Assembly (NCBI GenBank): GCA_022843785.1 | Contig: JALHMZ010000014.1 | Coordinates: 1 to 64,000 of the forward strand | Origin: Nitrospira sp. | Lineage (GTDB): Bacteria > Nitrospirota > Nitrospiria > Nitrospirales > Nitrospiraceae | Direction: 5' to 3' | DNA: 64,000 nt | Translations under genes and position numbers: made by a program | In this document: piece after piece, positions 7,947-18,265 of the stretch | Position numbering within the stretch: position 1 is the first letter of the stretch | How the letters are laid out: every line of letters starts with the position of its first letter | Notes under the pieces: model-generated | What the model was told of the DNA's origin: nothing | Database searches by the model: none | Seen by the model: the letters and a program-made list of their open reading frames with translations, nothing else

Positions 7947-8957
7947 ATGGCGATGTCCTGGCTGATTTTCTTGGCGAGCGCAGCGGTGATCGTCTATGCC
8001 GGAACCAAACTGTCCGGCTATGGCGATCAGCTCGCGAAGCTTACCGGTTTGGGCGGGTTGTGGATCGGGGTCGTGCTGATGGCCGCCGCCACGTCGCTGC
8101 CGGAAATTTTCACGACCGTCAGTGCCGGGTGGCTGAACGCACCGGATCTTGCGGCCGGCGATTTGTTCGGCGCCGGCATGAGCAACATGCTCACGCTGGG
8201 TCTGATCGATCTCCTCCATCGGCAAAAGCGTGTCTGGCAACAGGCCGCGCTGGGACACGCGCTCACTGCTGCGTTGGCGATGGTGCTGACGGCGCTTGCC
8301 GCGTTCTTCGTGCTGTTGCCGGCCAATGTGACTCATGCCGGTATTGGACTTGGGAGCCTGGTGCTCCTGATCCTCTATATGTTGGGCATGAGAGTGATCT
8401 TTCGGCAGGAAGACATGGAGCACCGCCAGCGTGAACGGGAAGCATTGGTCGAAGGAACCATCGCCCAGCAAGACGGCCTCAGTCGGCGAGCCGAACTGCG
8501 CCGCGCAATCATCGGGTTCTCTGTGTGCGCCCTGGCATTGCTTGTGGCCGCACCCTTCCTGGCCTGGTCCGCAAATCGCATCGCCGAAGAGACCGGCATC
8601 ACCGCGACATTCATCGGGACGTCCTTAGTCGCGATCACGACCTCTTTGCCGGAGCTGGTGGTTGCGATCGGTGCGGTTCGATTGGGTGCGTTCGATCTTG
8701 CCGTGGGGAATCTGTTCGGGAGCAATGCCTTCAACATGGCGGCGTTCTTGTTCGCCGATCTTGCCTATCGCGAAGGCGGTTTGCTGAGCAGTGTGAGTTC
8801 AACCCACGCCCTCACCGCGCTCTGGTCCATTCTGATGATGAACATCGGATTGATGGGGATCATCTATCGGGCCGAGAAACGCTTCCTGTTGATCGAGCCC
8901 GACAGTCTCCTGATGATCGCCGCCTATGTGCTCGGACTCTGGCTGTTGTTTCGATGA
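7947..8957 (+). CDS. Ca2+/Na+ exchanger of the CaCA family (YrbG-like)
   Basis: A 336-residue, ten-helix membrane protein with the two inverted alpha repeats of the CaCA superfamily. Repeat 1 carries GVVLMAAATSLPEIFTTVSAG. Repeat 2 carries IGTSLVAITTSLPELVVAIG and GNLFGSNAFNMA, whose acidic and polar residues line the ion site. A central charged loop separates the halves. The ATG at 7947 follows AGGGAGCGG; a long upstream extension of the frame runs into the repeat element and was discarded. The stop overlaps the next gene by four bases, so exchanger and Ca2+-type ATPase are coexpressed, probably for divalent-cation extrusion. Confidence 0.88.
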   Translation: MAMSWLIFLASAAVIVYAGTKLSGYGDQLAKLTGLGGLWIGVVLMAAATSLPEIFTTVSAGWLNAPDLAAGDLFGAGMSNMLTLGLIDLLHRQKRVWQQAALGHALTAALAMVLTALAAFFVLLPANVTHAGIGLGSLVLLILYMLGMRVIFRQEDMEHRQREREALVEGTIAQQDGLSRRAELRRAIIGFSVCALALLVAAPFLAWSANRIAEETGITATFIGTSLVAITTSLPELVVAIGAVRLGAFDLAVGNLFGSNAFNMAAFLFADLAYREGGLLSSVSSTHALTALWSILMMNIGLMGIIYRAEKRFLLIEPDSLLMIAAYVLGLWLLFR

Positions 8958-11797
8958 ACGAGAAGAGGGAAGTGACCATTCGTAACGACGTTCCTGCCGC
9001 GAGGTCCTGGCATTCAGTGCCGGTCGAGGCGCTGGCAAAAGAGCTGCGCACGGATCTCGATGCAGGTCTCGATTCCCAAGAAGCCGGCGGTCGACACGCG
9101 AGCGAGGGGTTCAACGAGTTGCCCGAAGCGCCGCCGCCCTCTCTGGTGAAGCTCTTCCTCTCGCAATTTACCAGCGTCATCGTGTGGGTGCTGATCGGGG
9201 CCGCGGCCGTCTCCGGCTTGTTGGAAGATTGGCTCGATGCGGCGGCGATCCTCGCCATCGTATTCCTGAACGGCCTGCTCGGGTTCATACAGGAATTCCG
9301 GGCCGAGCGGTCCTTGGCAGCGCTTCGGAAGATGTCCATCTCGATGGCTCGGGTGTTCCGTGACGGCGTCCTCCGGTCGATTCCCGCGCGTGAATTGGTG
9401 CCGGGCGATCTCATCCTCCTGGAAGCGGGAGACCGTGTCCCCGCTGATGCCCGCCTCACGTACGTCACGAATTTCCAGACCCAGGAAGCCTCACTGACCG
9501 GTGAGTCGACGCCGGTGCAGAAGGGCGCCGAGGTGATCGACCGGGCGGAGGTGCCGCTGGCCGACCGAACCAACATGGTCTTCATGGGGACCGTGGCTGT
9601 GTCGGGTAAGGCCCGTGCGGTGGTGATCGCCACGGGGCTGCGAACGGAACTGGGACACATCGCCGCCATGATTCAGAAGGCGGCGGCGGCGGAGCGGACC
9701 GAAACACCGCTTCAACGCCGGCTTGAACAATTCGGCTACACCCTCTTGTGGCTGGCATTGGGGGTCGTGAGCGTCGTGTTTATCCTGGGCTATCTGCGCG
9801 GCGAGCCGTTGATGGTGATGTTCCTGACATCGGTCAGTCTCGCCGTGGCGGCCGTTCCGGAGGGACTGCCGGCTGTGGTGACGATCACCCTGGCGCTGGG
9901 GGTCACCCGTATGGCGAAGCGACATGCGCTGATCCGTAAGCTGCCGGCTGTCGAGACTCTTGGATCGGCGACGGTCATCTGTACGGACAAGACGGGAACA
10001 TTGACGAAGAACGAAATGACGGTCACCAAGCTTTTCGTCGGAGATACGGTATTAGACGTGACCGGCGAGGGCTATGAGCCGGTGGGGGAGATTCGTGAGG
10101 CGTTAGGCGTGAAAGGTGAGGCGTATTCGGATCAAGAAGGTCGTCAATCGTCAATCGTCAACCGCGTACAAGATTCCCTTTCCGACTCAGTCCTCAGTCC
10201 TCAGCACTCAGCACTGGTCCCTGGCTTGCGCCATCTCCTCACCGCCTCCGTACTGTGCAACGGGGCGACGCTGAAGCAAGACGATGGCACATGGCAAGTG
10301 ATCGGCGATCCGACGGAGGGTGCGTTGCTCGTTGTGGCCGCGAAGACCGGCCTGCGGATAGAACAACTGGAACCCACCCATCGATTCCTCGGAGAGGTGC
10401 CGTTTGATTCGGAACGCAAGATGATGACGGTTGTCCGGCAGACATCCGATGGACCGGTCGCCTACGTCAAAGGAGCTCCGGATGTGTTGTTGCGGCATTG
10501 TACGCATCGGCTGGCCATGGACGGTACGGATGAACCTCTCACAGAATCGATACGCGCCGCCATCCTCGAGGCGAATGCCTCGTTTGCGCATCAGGCCTTG
10601 CGTGTGCTGGCGATAGCTCGGCGCCGATTGGATCGGGCGCCCGATGCGTATCGGGCGCAGGAGTTGGAGGAACGGCTGGTCTTTCTCGGACTTGCGGCCA
10701 TGAAAGACCCGCTGCGGCCTGAGGCGAAGGCCGCCGTTCAGGCCTGTCATGAGGCGGGCATCAGGACGGTGATGATTACAGGAGATCACAAGGATACGGC
10801 CGCCGCGATTGCCGGAGAGCTACGAGGCGTGAAGGAACCGATACGGTCGTTCTCCGGGACGGAGCTCGATCGACTGTCCGACGATGAATTGACCCGAACG
10901 GTGGAGCAGGTGGCGGTGTATGCGAGGGTCTCGGCGGAGCATAAGCTGCGTATCGTCAAGGCCTGGAAGGCGCGGGGGGCTATCGTGGCCATGACGGGCG
11001 ACGGGGTGAACGATGCCCCTGCGATCAAAGAAGCGGACATCGGCGTGGCGATGGGGATCGCCGGAACCGATGTGACGAAAGAAGCCTCCGATATGGTGGT
11101 GACTGACGACAACTTCGCCTCGATTGCGGCAGCGGTGGAAGAGGGCCGCGCCGTGTTCGATAACATCCGGAAGACTGTCCATTTTCTGCTGTCGTGCAAC
11201 GTGAGCGAGGTGTTGGTGATGTTGTTTGCCACGCTGCTGGGATTGCCGCTCCCGCTTCTGCCGATCCAAATTCTGTGGATGAACCTCGTCACGGACGGCA
11301 TTCCGGCTTTGGCGCTGGCGGTCGATCCCAAGGCGCCGGATCTGATGAAGCGCCGACCGCGGAAGCCGGAAGCTCGTCTATTGAGTGGCAACAGACTGGC
11401 GGCGATCGGCGCGGAGGGGTTGATGCTGAGCGCCATTGCCCTGGGGGCGTTTGCCTATAGTTTGTACGGACTCCAACAGGATGTCGAACAAGCGCGAACC
11501 GTGGCCTTTACCGTGTTGGTCATCGTGCAACTGGTGCACGCATTCAACTGCCGGAGCGAACGGTGGTCGTTGTTCCAGGTAGGGGTGGCCACGAATCGTC
11601 CTCTGCTCCTTGCCGTGATCTTCTCGTTCGGGATTCAAGCGGCCGTGCTGACCGTTCCCGTCGCGGCGCCGATCTTCAAGGTTGCGTCATTGCCGATCGA
11701 AGATTGGGTCTTGATGGTAAGCCTGGGCCTGTTTCCCTTCGTGGTCATGGAAGGAATCAAGTGGCTCAGACGGAACGGCGGGAAGCCTGAGGGGTGA
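8954..11797 (+). CDS. P2A (SERCA-like) cation-transporting ATPase with a repeat-derived insertion
   Basis: A 947-residue P-type ATPase. TGES is the actuator loop, PEGLPAVVT the fourth transmembrane helix, [10 protein letters not shown] the phosphorylation site (Asp345), KGAPD the nucleotide pocket and [10 protein letters not shown] the hinge, with a C-terminal helix bundle. PEGLPAVVT and the overall order resemble Ca2+ pumps. Residues about 381-420 are encoded by heptamer repeats (10095-10213) lying between the phosphorylation site and the nucleotide-binding domain, in a loop that varies in the family. The ATG at 8954 overlaps the exchanger stop. Confidence 0.9.
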   Translation: MNEKREVTIRNDVPAARSWHSVPVEALAKELRTDLDAGLDSQEAGGRHASEGFNELPEAPPPSLVKLFLSQFTSVIVWVLIGAAAVSGLLEDWLDAAAILAIVFLNGLLGFIQEFRAERSLAALRKMSISMARVFRDGVLRSIPARELVPGDLILLEAGDRVPADARLTYVTNFQTQEASLTGESTPVQKGAEVIDRAEVPLADRTNMVFMGTVAVSGKARAVVIATGLRTELGHIAAMIQKAAAAERTETPLQRRLEQFGYTLLWLALGVVSVVFILGYLRGEPLMVMFLTSVSLAVAAVPEGLPAVVTITLALGVTRMAKRHALIRKLPAVETLGSATVICTDKTGTLTKNEMTVTKLFVGDTVLDVTGEGYEPVGEIREALGVKGEAYSDQEGRQSSIVNRVQDSLSDSVLSPQHSALVPGLRHLLTASVLCNGATLKQDDGTWQVIGDPTEGALLVVAAKTGLRIEQLEPTHRFLGEVPFDSERKMMTVVRQTSDGPVAYVKGAPDVLLRHCTHRLAMDGTDEPLTESIRAAILEANASFAHQALRVLAIARRRLDRAPDAYRAQELEERLVFLGLAAMKDPLRPEAKAAVQACHEAGIRTVMITGDHKDTAAAIAGELRGVKEPIRSFSGTELDRLSDDELTRTVEQVAVYARVSAEHKLRIVKAWKARGAIVAMTGDGVNDAPAIKEADIGVAMGIAGTDVTKEASDMVVTDDNFASIAAAVEEGRAVFDNIRKTVHFLLSCNVSEVLVMLFATLLGLPLPLLPIQILWMNLVTDGIPALALAVDPKAPDLMKRRPRKPEARLLSGNRLAAIGAEGLMLSAIALGAFAYSLYGLQQDVEQARTVAFTVLVIVQLVHAFNCRSERWSLFQVGVATNRPLLLAVIFSFGIQAAVLTVPVAAPIFKVASLPIEDWVLMVSLGLFPFVVMEGIKWLRRNGGKPEG
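10095..10213. repeat. Heptamer repeat tract inserted in frame in the P2A ATPase gene
   Basis: The units read GTGAGGC, GTTAGGC, GTGAAAG, GTGAGGC, then TCAATCG, TCAATCG, TCAACCG, then CTCAGTC, CTCAGTC, CTCAGCA, CTCAGCA. The tract has no stop in the ATPase frame and encodes a hydrophilic, Ser/Gln-rich segment ([14 protein letters not shown]..., LSPQHSA). It has the same 7-base architecture as the intergenic tracts in this window, which suggests insertion or expansion within a tolerant loop. Confidence 0.75.
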
Positions 11798-11927
11798 GGT
11801 GTGACTGATGCCATCCCACCATGGTGGTGAGCAGTTGGGCGCCGCCGGTTTCAGTTTGCTTGCCCAGCAGTCCGAGCAGGAGTATATTGCTGAGTGTGAC
11901 TAGGATTGAGGAAAAGTTGCAACTCCA

Positions 11928-12227
11928 ATGATTCCAATGGACCGAAGAACAGCCCGTGTTTCACGCCGTGCAATCGGCCCCCTATGTGTGATCGTGCTGC
12001 TCTGTTTCTGTGTAATCACGCAGATGCTGGGTGTGCCGGTGACGCTCATTGGCATGCTGAATGCCGATATGCTTACCAAGTCGGACCCTGTTTCCGAAGA
12101 CTTCTCTGCTCTGTCAACCCTGGCTGGACCCGAGAGGCCCGGTCTCCTCAGCTTGATCGTCGAGCGGTACTCAGCCCCGCAGCTGCCGGTATTACCTACA
12201 TCCGTCTTTCACCCTCCCTCTGCATAA
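11928..12227 (+). CDS. Small exported protein, paralogue A
   Basis: A 99-residue protein of unknown function. One hydrophobic segment (PLCVIVLLCFCVITQMLGVPVTLIG) acts as signal anchor or signal peptide, and the short remainder ends SVFHPPSA. The QMLGxPVTL and terminal FHPP motifs recur in the gene at 13050. Starts at 11928 or 11937 are both possible; GAGGAAAAG lies about 12 bases upstream. The product is probably periplasmic or membrane-bound. Confidence 0.55.
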   Translation: MIPMDRRTARVSRRAIGPLCVIVLLCFCVITQMLGVPVTLIGMLNADMLTKSDPVSEDFSALSTLAGPERPGLLSLIVERYSAPQLPVLPTSVFHPPSA

Positions 12228-12581
12228 CGTCCTCTTCTCAATTCGATGGCGGGAAGAAAATGCATCGGTCTCCGTCTGCCTCCATGTTGCTGTTGAGCAA
12301 TGTTGAGCTCCATCAGCCTATAGAGATTCTCGGGGACTGACGAGACGCGGATCCTTCGTCGATCCCGTGGCATTGGACCTCCGGCAAATGGGGAAAGGTC
12401 TACGATCTGTCCCAGTAGGAGTTTCCCATCTGGAAGGATGAGACGAGGGCGCGGTACCGTGAGACTGCGCATGCGAAACATGAAACAACAGAGGCTATCG
12501 TTGTCAGACCATGATTCTTCAGCTAGACAGGCGTTTGAAATAGAGCCATGCAAATCATTACAGGAGAGAAAGGAACAAGTG
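12228..12581. other. Intergenic region without a convincing gene
   Basis: The 354 bases between the two small exported-protein genes contain an open minus-strand frame (about 12209-12500) with a PRLILPDGKLLLGQIVDLS stretch, but it has no ribosome-binding site and overlaps the 3' end of the upstream gene. CAGGAGAGAAAGG at 12561-12573 is the likely ribosome-binding site of the gene at 12582. I see no terminator or RNA gene. Confidence 0.4.
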
Positions 12582-12911
12582 ATGAAAAGGAACACAGTGA
12601 TCGAGAGATGGTCTTTGTCCATCTTGGTGGTGGTGGGAATGTCCGGCGCATCAAGCGCATTTGCAACACATGAGCCCCTACGAGATGAGCAAGTGAGAGG
12701 TCTGTCCGAAGGAACATTCCGCGAAGAGGAGTTGCTCAATTTTAAGATTAAAGAAATGAAGTCATCGTCGAACTGTGTTGCGAACAAGCTGAGGAGCGAT
12801 CAAAAACTGCTTGATCCACACCTGCCGGACTTGGGTCGAACACAGAGCCCCACAACGTCAGCGACTGATGACTGCATAGAAAATGAGAGCAGGTTACCGA
12901 TGAGCCAGTGA
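12582..12911 (+). CDS. Small secreted protein of unknown function
   Basis: A 109-residue protein with a good Sec signal peptide (RWSLSILVVVGMSGASSAFATHE; cleavage likely after AFA). The mature part is hydrophilic and has two cysteines (SNCVAN and DDCIEN) that could form a disulphide. The start at 12582 was chosen for the signal peptide and the upstream AGGAGAGAAAGGA; the frame extends further upstream but looks non-coding. It lies between two paralogous small exported proteins but is not related to them in sequence. Confidence 0.55.
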   Translation: MKRNTVIERWSLSILVVVGMSGASSAFATHEPLRDEQVRGLSEGTFREEELLNFKIKEMKSSSNCVANKLRSDQKLLDPHLPDLGRTQSPTTSATDDCIENESRLPMSQ

Positions 12912-13049
12912 GGTTTTTGCGGGAAGCAGACTGCGCACGAGAAGATGCGTAATGCGGATTCGAGGCATGATCACCGAGATCTCGGATAGGCGGCGGGCCA
13001 CATGAAGGTCGATACATGCCGGCTCTTGCCCAGAAGATCCAAGGTCTGT

Positions 13050-13319
13050 ATGGTAAGAGCCATGGCACAGAGGTCGACCGTCTTGGTCTGCGTTCTCTGT
13101 ATCTGCGTCCTTTCGCAGATGCTGGGCGCGCCGGTGACCTTGCTGGCCGCCGGGGACACCTCCGATGAATTTTCAGAGTCCGTATTGGAAGGATTCTCGC
13201 TTCCGCGGATGCCTCCTCCTCTGACGCTCTCTTCCGACTCCCTTTCGGCGGTGGGACTGCCACAATCCGCACATTTTCTCGTGCTGGTTTCCGAGCAGTT
13301 TCATCCTCCTGCGAAGTAG
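13050..13319 (+). CDS. Small exported protein, paralogue B
   Basis: An 89-residue protein (start at 13050; ATGs at 13002 and 13062 are alternatives). It is related to the protein at 11928: STVLVCVLCICVLSQMLGAPVTLLA is the hydrophobic segment and the C terminus is SEQFHPPAK. Identity is highest around QMLGxPVTL, also at DNA level (GATGCTGGG...GCCGGTGAC). Function unknown; probably anchored in, or secreted across, the inner membrane. Confidence 0.55.
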   Translation: MVRAMAQRSTVLVCVLCICVLSQMLGAPVTLLAAGDTSDEFSESVLEGFSLPRMPPPLTLSSDSLSAVGLPQSAHFLVLVSEQFHPPAK

Positions 13320-13385
13320 ATCGTTCTTTCCTTCACGCCGTATCGGCGGTCGGAGTAGAAGCTCTCGTGAATAATGCGGGTGAGG

Positions 13386-15170
13386 TCAGAGTACGTCGCT
13401 CCAGGGGGGGCTGACTGCGAACGCTGCGTTGATCAGGCCGACATGGGAGTAGGCCTGGGGAAAGTTTCCGCATTGGATCTTTGTGGAGGGAATGAAATGC
13501 TCGGAAAAGAGTCCGACATGATTGGAGGCGGCCAACACACGATCGAGGATGGATTGAGCCTCAGGCATGCGCCCAAGGCGGGCGAGGGCTTGGGCAATCC
13601 AGAACGAGCAAATCACGAACGCCGCATCGGGTTTTCCGAAATCGTCTTCCCGCACGTACCGGTAGAAAAATCCGGTGTCCTCTGTGCCGTGCCGAAGCGA
13701 CAGTTCGCGGGCGATGTGCAGCACGGTGGATTCGCAGAGCTGCCGGTTCGGATAACCGAGGATGGGCAACTGAGCGAGCGCCGCGTCATAACTCGAGTCG
13801 GAAGGGCCGTTTCTGACTGCGCCGTCATGCACGGAACGGAGCATGGCCTCAGCGGCGCGGATTCTCGCGCTCGTCAGATCCAGCGAGAGCGCCGTGAGAT
13901 GTCCGGCCTGTTTGATGCGTTCCAACCGTTCCAGGCCGGCCCAGCAGAGCAGGTTGGTAAAAGAATGTTCCTGCCAGCCGTTGCGGATTTCCCAGAGGCC
14001 GGCGTCCGGCTGGCTGATGCTGCGCGCGCAGAGCTTGGCCAAATGGGCCAGGAGTCCGTCGAGATCGCGGGTGCGCAGATCGACATACCGTTCATCGAAG
14101 AAGATCGGCGTGAAGGTCAGAATCATTTCCCCGTAGGCGTCGTTCTGCACTTGATCCGCCGCCTGATTCTGGCTGCGCACCGGGGTGCCGTTCTGATAGC
14201 CGGCCCAATTCGAATGTTCGGTCTCAGGAAGAGGCAGCCCCTGGCTCAAGGTATAGACCGGGCGTAAGCGGTCACGGGAATGTTCATGGGGGTGCGCAAT
14301 GTTCAGGAGAAATTTCAGAAAGGCTTCCATTTCTTCGAAGTGCCCCAGGTTATGAAACGCCGTCAGCGAGAAATAGGCGTCGCGTAGCCAGCAATAGCGA
14401 TAGTCCCAGTTGCGCTGCCCGCCCGGTTGTTCGGGAAGGCTCGTCGTCACAGCCGCCAGGATGGCGCCGGTGTCTTCGAAACAGTGGAGTTTCAAGGCGA
14501 GGGCGGACCGGATCACTTCATGCTGGTGCAGGAGCGGGACCGAGCAGTTTTTCACCCAGGTGCGCCAATAGCGCGTGGTCTGCTCCAGAAAGTCGTGGGT
14601 GACTTTGACCAGGTCGTCCTCGATGCCGAGTCCCCAGGTCAGGCCGAAGTAAAATTTTTGTGTCAGCGCAACCGGGGTCTCCTCGCAGAGGTAGGTCAGC
14701 GGCATGTTCGTCAGCAGGCGGAGCAATTCGCCGCGAATCTCATACCGCAAGTGGTTGCTGCCCCGCACAGGCTGCGCCGGAGTCTTCTCCCATCCGGAAA
14801 CCGGACGGCAGCTGATGCGAATAGCCGGGGTGCCCTGCAGCGGTTCGACCAGTCTGAACAGCGCGGCCGGCCGATAGATGCGGCCGTACTGCTCGAACCG
14901 CGGACAAAAGTCGGTGATTTGGAAGGCATCACCATTCGCCAATGTGACAGTCGTCAGCAAGACATTTGTGTTGGGGAGGTAGCGTTGTTGGGTAGAAACG
15001 TCGGCGGCATGGGCTGTGCTTGCAATCGAGAAGTGCCCGCCCTCGGGGTCGAGCAGCCGCCCAAAAACCGGCGGGCTGTCGGGTCTCGGAGCGCACAGCC
15101 ACTCGACGGCGCCGTTCAGTCCGATCAGCGCCGACGTATGACAATTGCCGACGAGCCCGTACGGATACAT
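13386..15170 (-). CDS. Glycoside hydrolase family 15 enzyme (glucoamylase/trehalase-like)
   Basis: A 594-residue protein with the two-domain layout of bacterial GH15: an N-terminal beta-sandwich (GLVGNCHTSALIGLNGAVEWLCAPRPDSPPVFGRLLD) and a C-terminal (alpha/alpha)6 barrel. It carries NWDYRYCWLRDAYFS, ADQVQNDAYGE and DAGLWEIRNGWQEHSF, the positions of the catalytic glutamates in the family. It hydrolyses alpha-glucosidic bonds in glucans or trehalose. The ATG at 15170 starts at the conserved MYPYGLVGN. It is transcribed divergently from otsA with a 48-bp shared promoter region, suggesting coordinated trehalose turnover. Confidence 0.87.
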   Translation of the reverse strand: MYPYGLVGNCHTSALIGLNGAVEWLCAPRPDSPPVFGRLLDPEGGHFSIASTAHAADVSTQQRYLPNTNVLLTTVTLANGDAFQITDFCPRFEQYGRIYRPAALFRLVEPLQGTPAIRISCRPVSGWEKTPAQPVRGSNHLRYEIRGELLRLLTNMPLTYLCEETPVALTQKFYFGLTWGLGIEDDLVKVTHDFLEQTTRYWRTWVKNCSVPLLHQHEVIRSALALKLHCFEDTGAILAAVTTSLPEQPGGQRNWDYRYCWLRDAYFSLTAFHNLGHFEEMEAFLKFLLNIAHPHEHSRDRLRPVYTLSQGLPLPETEHSNWAGYQNGTPVRSQNQAADQVQNDAYGEMILTFTPIFFDERYVDLRTRDLDGLLAHLAKLCARSISQPDAGLWEIRNGWQEHSFTNLLCWAGLERLERIKQAGHLTALSLDLTSARIRAAEAMLRSVHDGAVRNGPSDSSYDAALAQLPILGYPNRQLCESTVLHIARELSLRHGTEDTGFFYRYVREDDFGKPDAAFVICSFWIAQALARLGRMPEAQSILDRVLAASNHVGLFSEHFIPSTKIQCGNFPQAYSHVGLINAAFAVSPPWSDVL

Positions 15171-15218
15171 GCGTTTACCATAGGCGATTTTCAGGCCGAT
15201 GTAAATGAGAGGTGATTT

Positions 15219-17480
15219 ATGCGTTTGTCGCTTCGATTCTTGTTGCCGCTGGTGCTGGTCCTTGCCGCACTGGCCTACGCGGTCATTCCCCTCGTCGATA
15301 CCCTGACGTTGAAATGGTTCGTCCGAGACATCGAGATTCGCGTGCAACTCATCGCCGGAACTATGGAGGGGCCTCTGGCCGAGCTGATCGCTTCGGAGTC
15401 CAAGGCGGAATCCAAAGCGAAATTGATGGCCTACTTTCAACGGATCATCCAAGACGAACGGCTCTTCGCTATCGGGTTCTGCGATCGGAACAACCGATTG
15501 ACCTATAAGACGCTGATCTATCCCGACTCGGTTCCTTGCGAAGGCCCCGCCGCCATCACAACCGGCCAGACGGCGCTTCTTCGGCTGGAGCAAGGAGCCG
15601 TTCATGTCGCCGCCGTCGGGCTGGAAGCCGGCGGCCGTTCGTTAGGACGGCTGATGCTGATTCATGACATGAGTTGGGTAGAGCGTCGAAGCACTGCCAC
15701 GAAATGGTATCTCTTCTATCTGTTTGTGACGATCGGCGCAGTCAGCTCGCTCGTCACTGTGCTGGTCGCCCATTTGAGCTGGCGAGGTTGGGTGGCGGGT
15801 GTGCGGGGCATGCTCCGGGGCGAAGGGTTGATCGGATTGATCAGGGATCAGCAGCAGAAGCCCGAATTGCAGCCTGTCGCGCGGGATCTGCGCGCCATGA
15901 TCCACGAGCTTCAATCGGACAAGCGCATGCGGGATGAGAGCCAAATGAGCTGGAAGCCGGCGACGCTGAAGACGATCCTCCGCGACCATCTGGCCGGCGA
16001 CGAGGTGCTGATCGTCTCGAATCGAGAACCCTATGTCCATATTCGGGTGGAGCAGAAGATCGAGGTGCAGGTGCCGGCCAGCGGCGTCGTCACGGCGCTC
16101 GAGCCGATCATGCGTGCCTGCTCAGGCGTGTGGATCGCGCACGGAAGCGGCAGCGCAGACCGGGAGGTTGTCGATACACGCGCACATGTACGCGTTCCGC
16201 CGGATGACCCTGCCTACGAGATTCGGCGCATCTGGATGTCGCCGGAGGAAGAGGATGGATACTACTACGGGTTTTCCAACGAAGGTCTGTGGCCGCTGTG
16301 CCACCTGGCCCATGTCCGTCCTATCTTCCGCTCCTCGGATTGGCAGCTGTATAAAGACATCAATGAACGGTTTGCGATGGCGATCGTCGAGGAAGCCAAG
16401 ACGGACAACCCGGTGGTGTTGGTGCAGGACTATCATCTCGCGCTCGTGCCGAAAATGGTTCGGGATCATCTGCCGCATGCCACGATCATCACCTTCTGGC
16501 ACATTCCCTGGCCCAATCCTGAGCGGTATGCCATCTGCCCCTGGTATCGCGAAATCCTGGAAGGCCTCTTGGGCAGCAGCATTCTCGGATTTCATACCCG
16601 ATTCCATTGCAACAACTTCATCGATACCGTGGACCGCTCGTTGGAAACGAGAATCGACCGGGACGGTTCCACCATTTCATACGGCGGCAAATTGACGGCG
16701 GTGAACCACTACCCGATTTCGATCGAGTGGCCCAGCCGGGTCCTGTCCCACGCAGCTCCCGTCCCGGCGTGCCGAACGCACGTCCGTGCGATCCATGGTC
16801 TGCCGCATGCGCACCATGTCGGGGTCGGCGTCGAGCGGTTGGACTACACCAAGGGCATCCTTGAGCGGTTTCTGGCGGTCGAGCGGTTGCTGGAGTTGCA
16901 ATCGGAATGGATCGGGCGGTTCTCGTTCCTGCAACTGGCGGCGCCCAGCCGCTCAAAAATCGATGAGTATCAGCACCTGGCGCAACAGGTCCAAGCGTCC
17001 GCCGATCGCATCAATCGGCGGTTCGGCGGAGACAGCTACAAGCCTATCCACTTGAAGATCGAACATCATGACCCGCAGGAGATCGCCGCCTACTATCGCG
17101 CGGCCGACTTTTGTGTTGTGAGCAGTCTCCATGACGGCATGAATCTGGTGGCCAAAGAATTCGTGGCCGCGAGGGACGATGAGCAGGGGGTGTTGATTCT
17201 GAGCCAGTTCACCGGCGCGGCGACCGAGTTGGTCGAGGCGCTCGTGGTGAACCCCTATAACATCGATCAATGTGCCGCAGCCATGCACCTAGCGTTGACT
17301 ATGCCGGGGACCGAGCAACGAGCGCGGATGCGGAGCCTGCGCGGTATCGTGCAGGAATTCAACGTGTATCGGTGGGCCGGGCGCATGCTGATGGATGCCG
17401 CCCGCATGCGGCAGCGCGCCCGGCTTGTCCGTCAAATGGGCGGACGGGACCCTCAAGCCATCACAGGGAGACAGGCATGA
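15219..17480 (+). CDS. otsA: Membrane-anchored trehalose-6-phosphate synthase
   Basis: A 753-residue fusion. Residues 1-210 contain two transmembrane helices (about 7-25 and 163-187) flanking an extracytoplasmic domain of about 140 residues, followed by a HAMP-like linker. From about residue 260 it is a GT20 glucosyltransferase: [62 protein letters not shown]. The enzyme joins UDP-glucose and glucose-6-phosphate. The N-terminal part is laid out like a sensor and is not present in classical OtsA. GAGAGGTGA precedes the ATG. Confidence 0.9.
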   Translation: MRLSLRFLLPLVLVLAALAYAVIPLVDTLTLKWFVRDIEIRVQLIAGTMEGPLAELIASESKAESKAKLMAYFQRIIQDERLFAIGFCDRNNRLTYKTLIYPDSVPCEGPAAITTGQTALLRLEQGAVHVAAVGLEAGGRSLGRLMLIHDMSWVERRSTATKWYLFYLFVTIGAVSSLVTVLVAHLSWRGWVAGVRGMLRGEGLIGLIRDQQQKPELQPVARDLRAMIHELQSDKRMRDESQMSWKPATLKTILRDHLAGDEVLIVSNREPYVHIRVEQKIEVQVPASGVVTALEPIMRACSGVWIAHGSGSADREVVDTRAHVRVPPDDPAYEIRRIWMSPEEEDGYYYGFSNEGLWPLCHLAHVRPIFRSSDWQLYKDINERFAMAIVEEAKTDNPVVLVQDYHLALVPKMVRDHLPHATIITFWHIPWPNPERYAICPWYREILEGLLGSSILGFHTRFHCNNFIDTVDRSLETRIDRDGSTISYGGKLTAVNHYPISIEWPSRVLSHAAPVPACRTHVRAIHGLPHAHHVGVGVERLDYTKGILERFLAVERLLELQSEWIGRFSFLQLAAPSRSKIDEYQHLAQQVQASADRINRRFGGDSYKPIHLKIEHHDPQEIAAYYRAADFCVVSSLHDGMNLVAKEFVAARDDEQGVLILSQFTGAATELVEALVVNPYNIDQCAAAMHLALTMPGTEQRARMRSLRGIVQEFNVYRWAGRMLMDAARMRQRARLVRQMGGRDPQAITGRQA

Positions 17481-18265
17481 TCTATCTTCTGTCGGGTGAG
17501 GGTCGCCAAGCGATGAGGACGGTCGCGAGCCGTCCCGTCCTGTATGCATTTGATTTCGACGGGACGTTGGCAAAGATTTCTCGAGAACGCGCAGGCGTCA
17601 AATTGTCTCCATCTATCCACGAATGGTTGCGCGAACTTGCCGCACGCGCGTCCTGTGCCATCGTGTCGGGACGCGCACTCAGTGACTTGACGCCGAGGGT
17701 GAACGGCGCGGTACCGTACCTGGTCGGGAACCACGGGCTGGAGAGTCCGCTGACTCCGGCTGTCGCACTGAGTTTGGCGGAGTACGTCTGCCTTGGATGG
17801 ATGAAGCAAGTGGTGACGGACCTCGCCCAGCCGCTCAAGGTTGCCGGTATCGAGGTTGAAAACAAGCGGTTTACCCTCACCTTCCATTATCACGGGACCG
17901 ATGAGTCTGCCGGAGTTCAGGCAGCGCTGGCCTTTCTGCTCAATCGACTGACGCCGGCCCCGCAGCTGATCTGTGGAAAAGCGTCGGTGAATGCCTTGCC
18001 TCCGGGGAGTACGAGAAAAGGGGAAGCGGCGCATTCCCTCATGATTCATCTTCGTCGCGACGGCCTGTTCTACGTCGGCGACGATGACACGGACGAAGAT
18101 GTCTTCGGACTGACCGAAGGGCTCGTGATGGGGGTACGTGTCGGGCAGCAGGCCGAATCACGGGCGCAGTATTATCTCAAACACCAGAGTGAGATGGAGG
18201 ACGTGATCCGCTTTCTCGTTCATCGCATCGATCGAACCCCGGAATCCTATGCCCGTGGACGGTAG
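17477..18265 (+). CDS. otsB: Trehalose-6-phosphate phosphatase
   Basis: A 262-residue HAD phosphatase. FDFDGTLA contains the nucleophile Asp26 and acid/base Asp28, CAIVSGRALSDL is motif II, GNHGLE is the substrate cap signature and YVGDDDTDEDVF the Mg2+ motif. It dephosphorylates trehalose-6-phosphate to trehalose. Its ATG overlaps the otsA stop (ATGA), so the two enzymes are translationally coupled. Confidence 0.93.
   Translation: MIYLLSGEGRQAMRTVASRPVLYAFDFDGTLAKISRERAGVKLSPSIHEWLRELAARASCAIVSGRALSDLTPRVNGAVPYLVGNHGLESPLTPAVALSLAEYVCLGWMKQVVTDLAQPLKVAGIEVENKRFTLTFHYHGTDESAGVQAALAFLLNRLTPAPQLICGKASVNALPPGSTRKGEAAHSLMIHLRRDGLFYVGDDDTDEDVFGLTEGLVMGVRVGQQAESRAQYYLKHQSEMEDVIRFLVHRIDRTPESYARGR

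Noticed and set aside
12209..12500. Minus-strand frame with LPDGKLLLGQIVDLS resembling a PilZ-like strand
   Set aside because: No start signal, overlap with the 3' end of a plus-strand gene and no complete domain; kept only as a remark on the intergenic region.
13374..14267. Long plus-strand frame antisense to the GH15 gene
   Set aside because: It is the complement of a clearly conserved GH15 coding region and has no family features; high GC produces such mirror frames.
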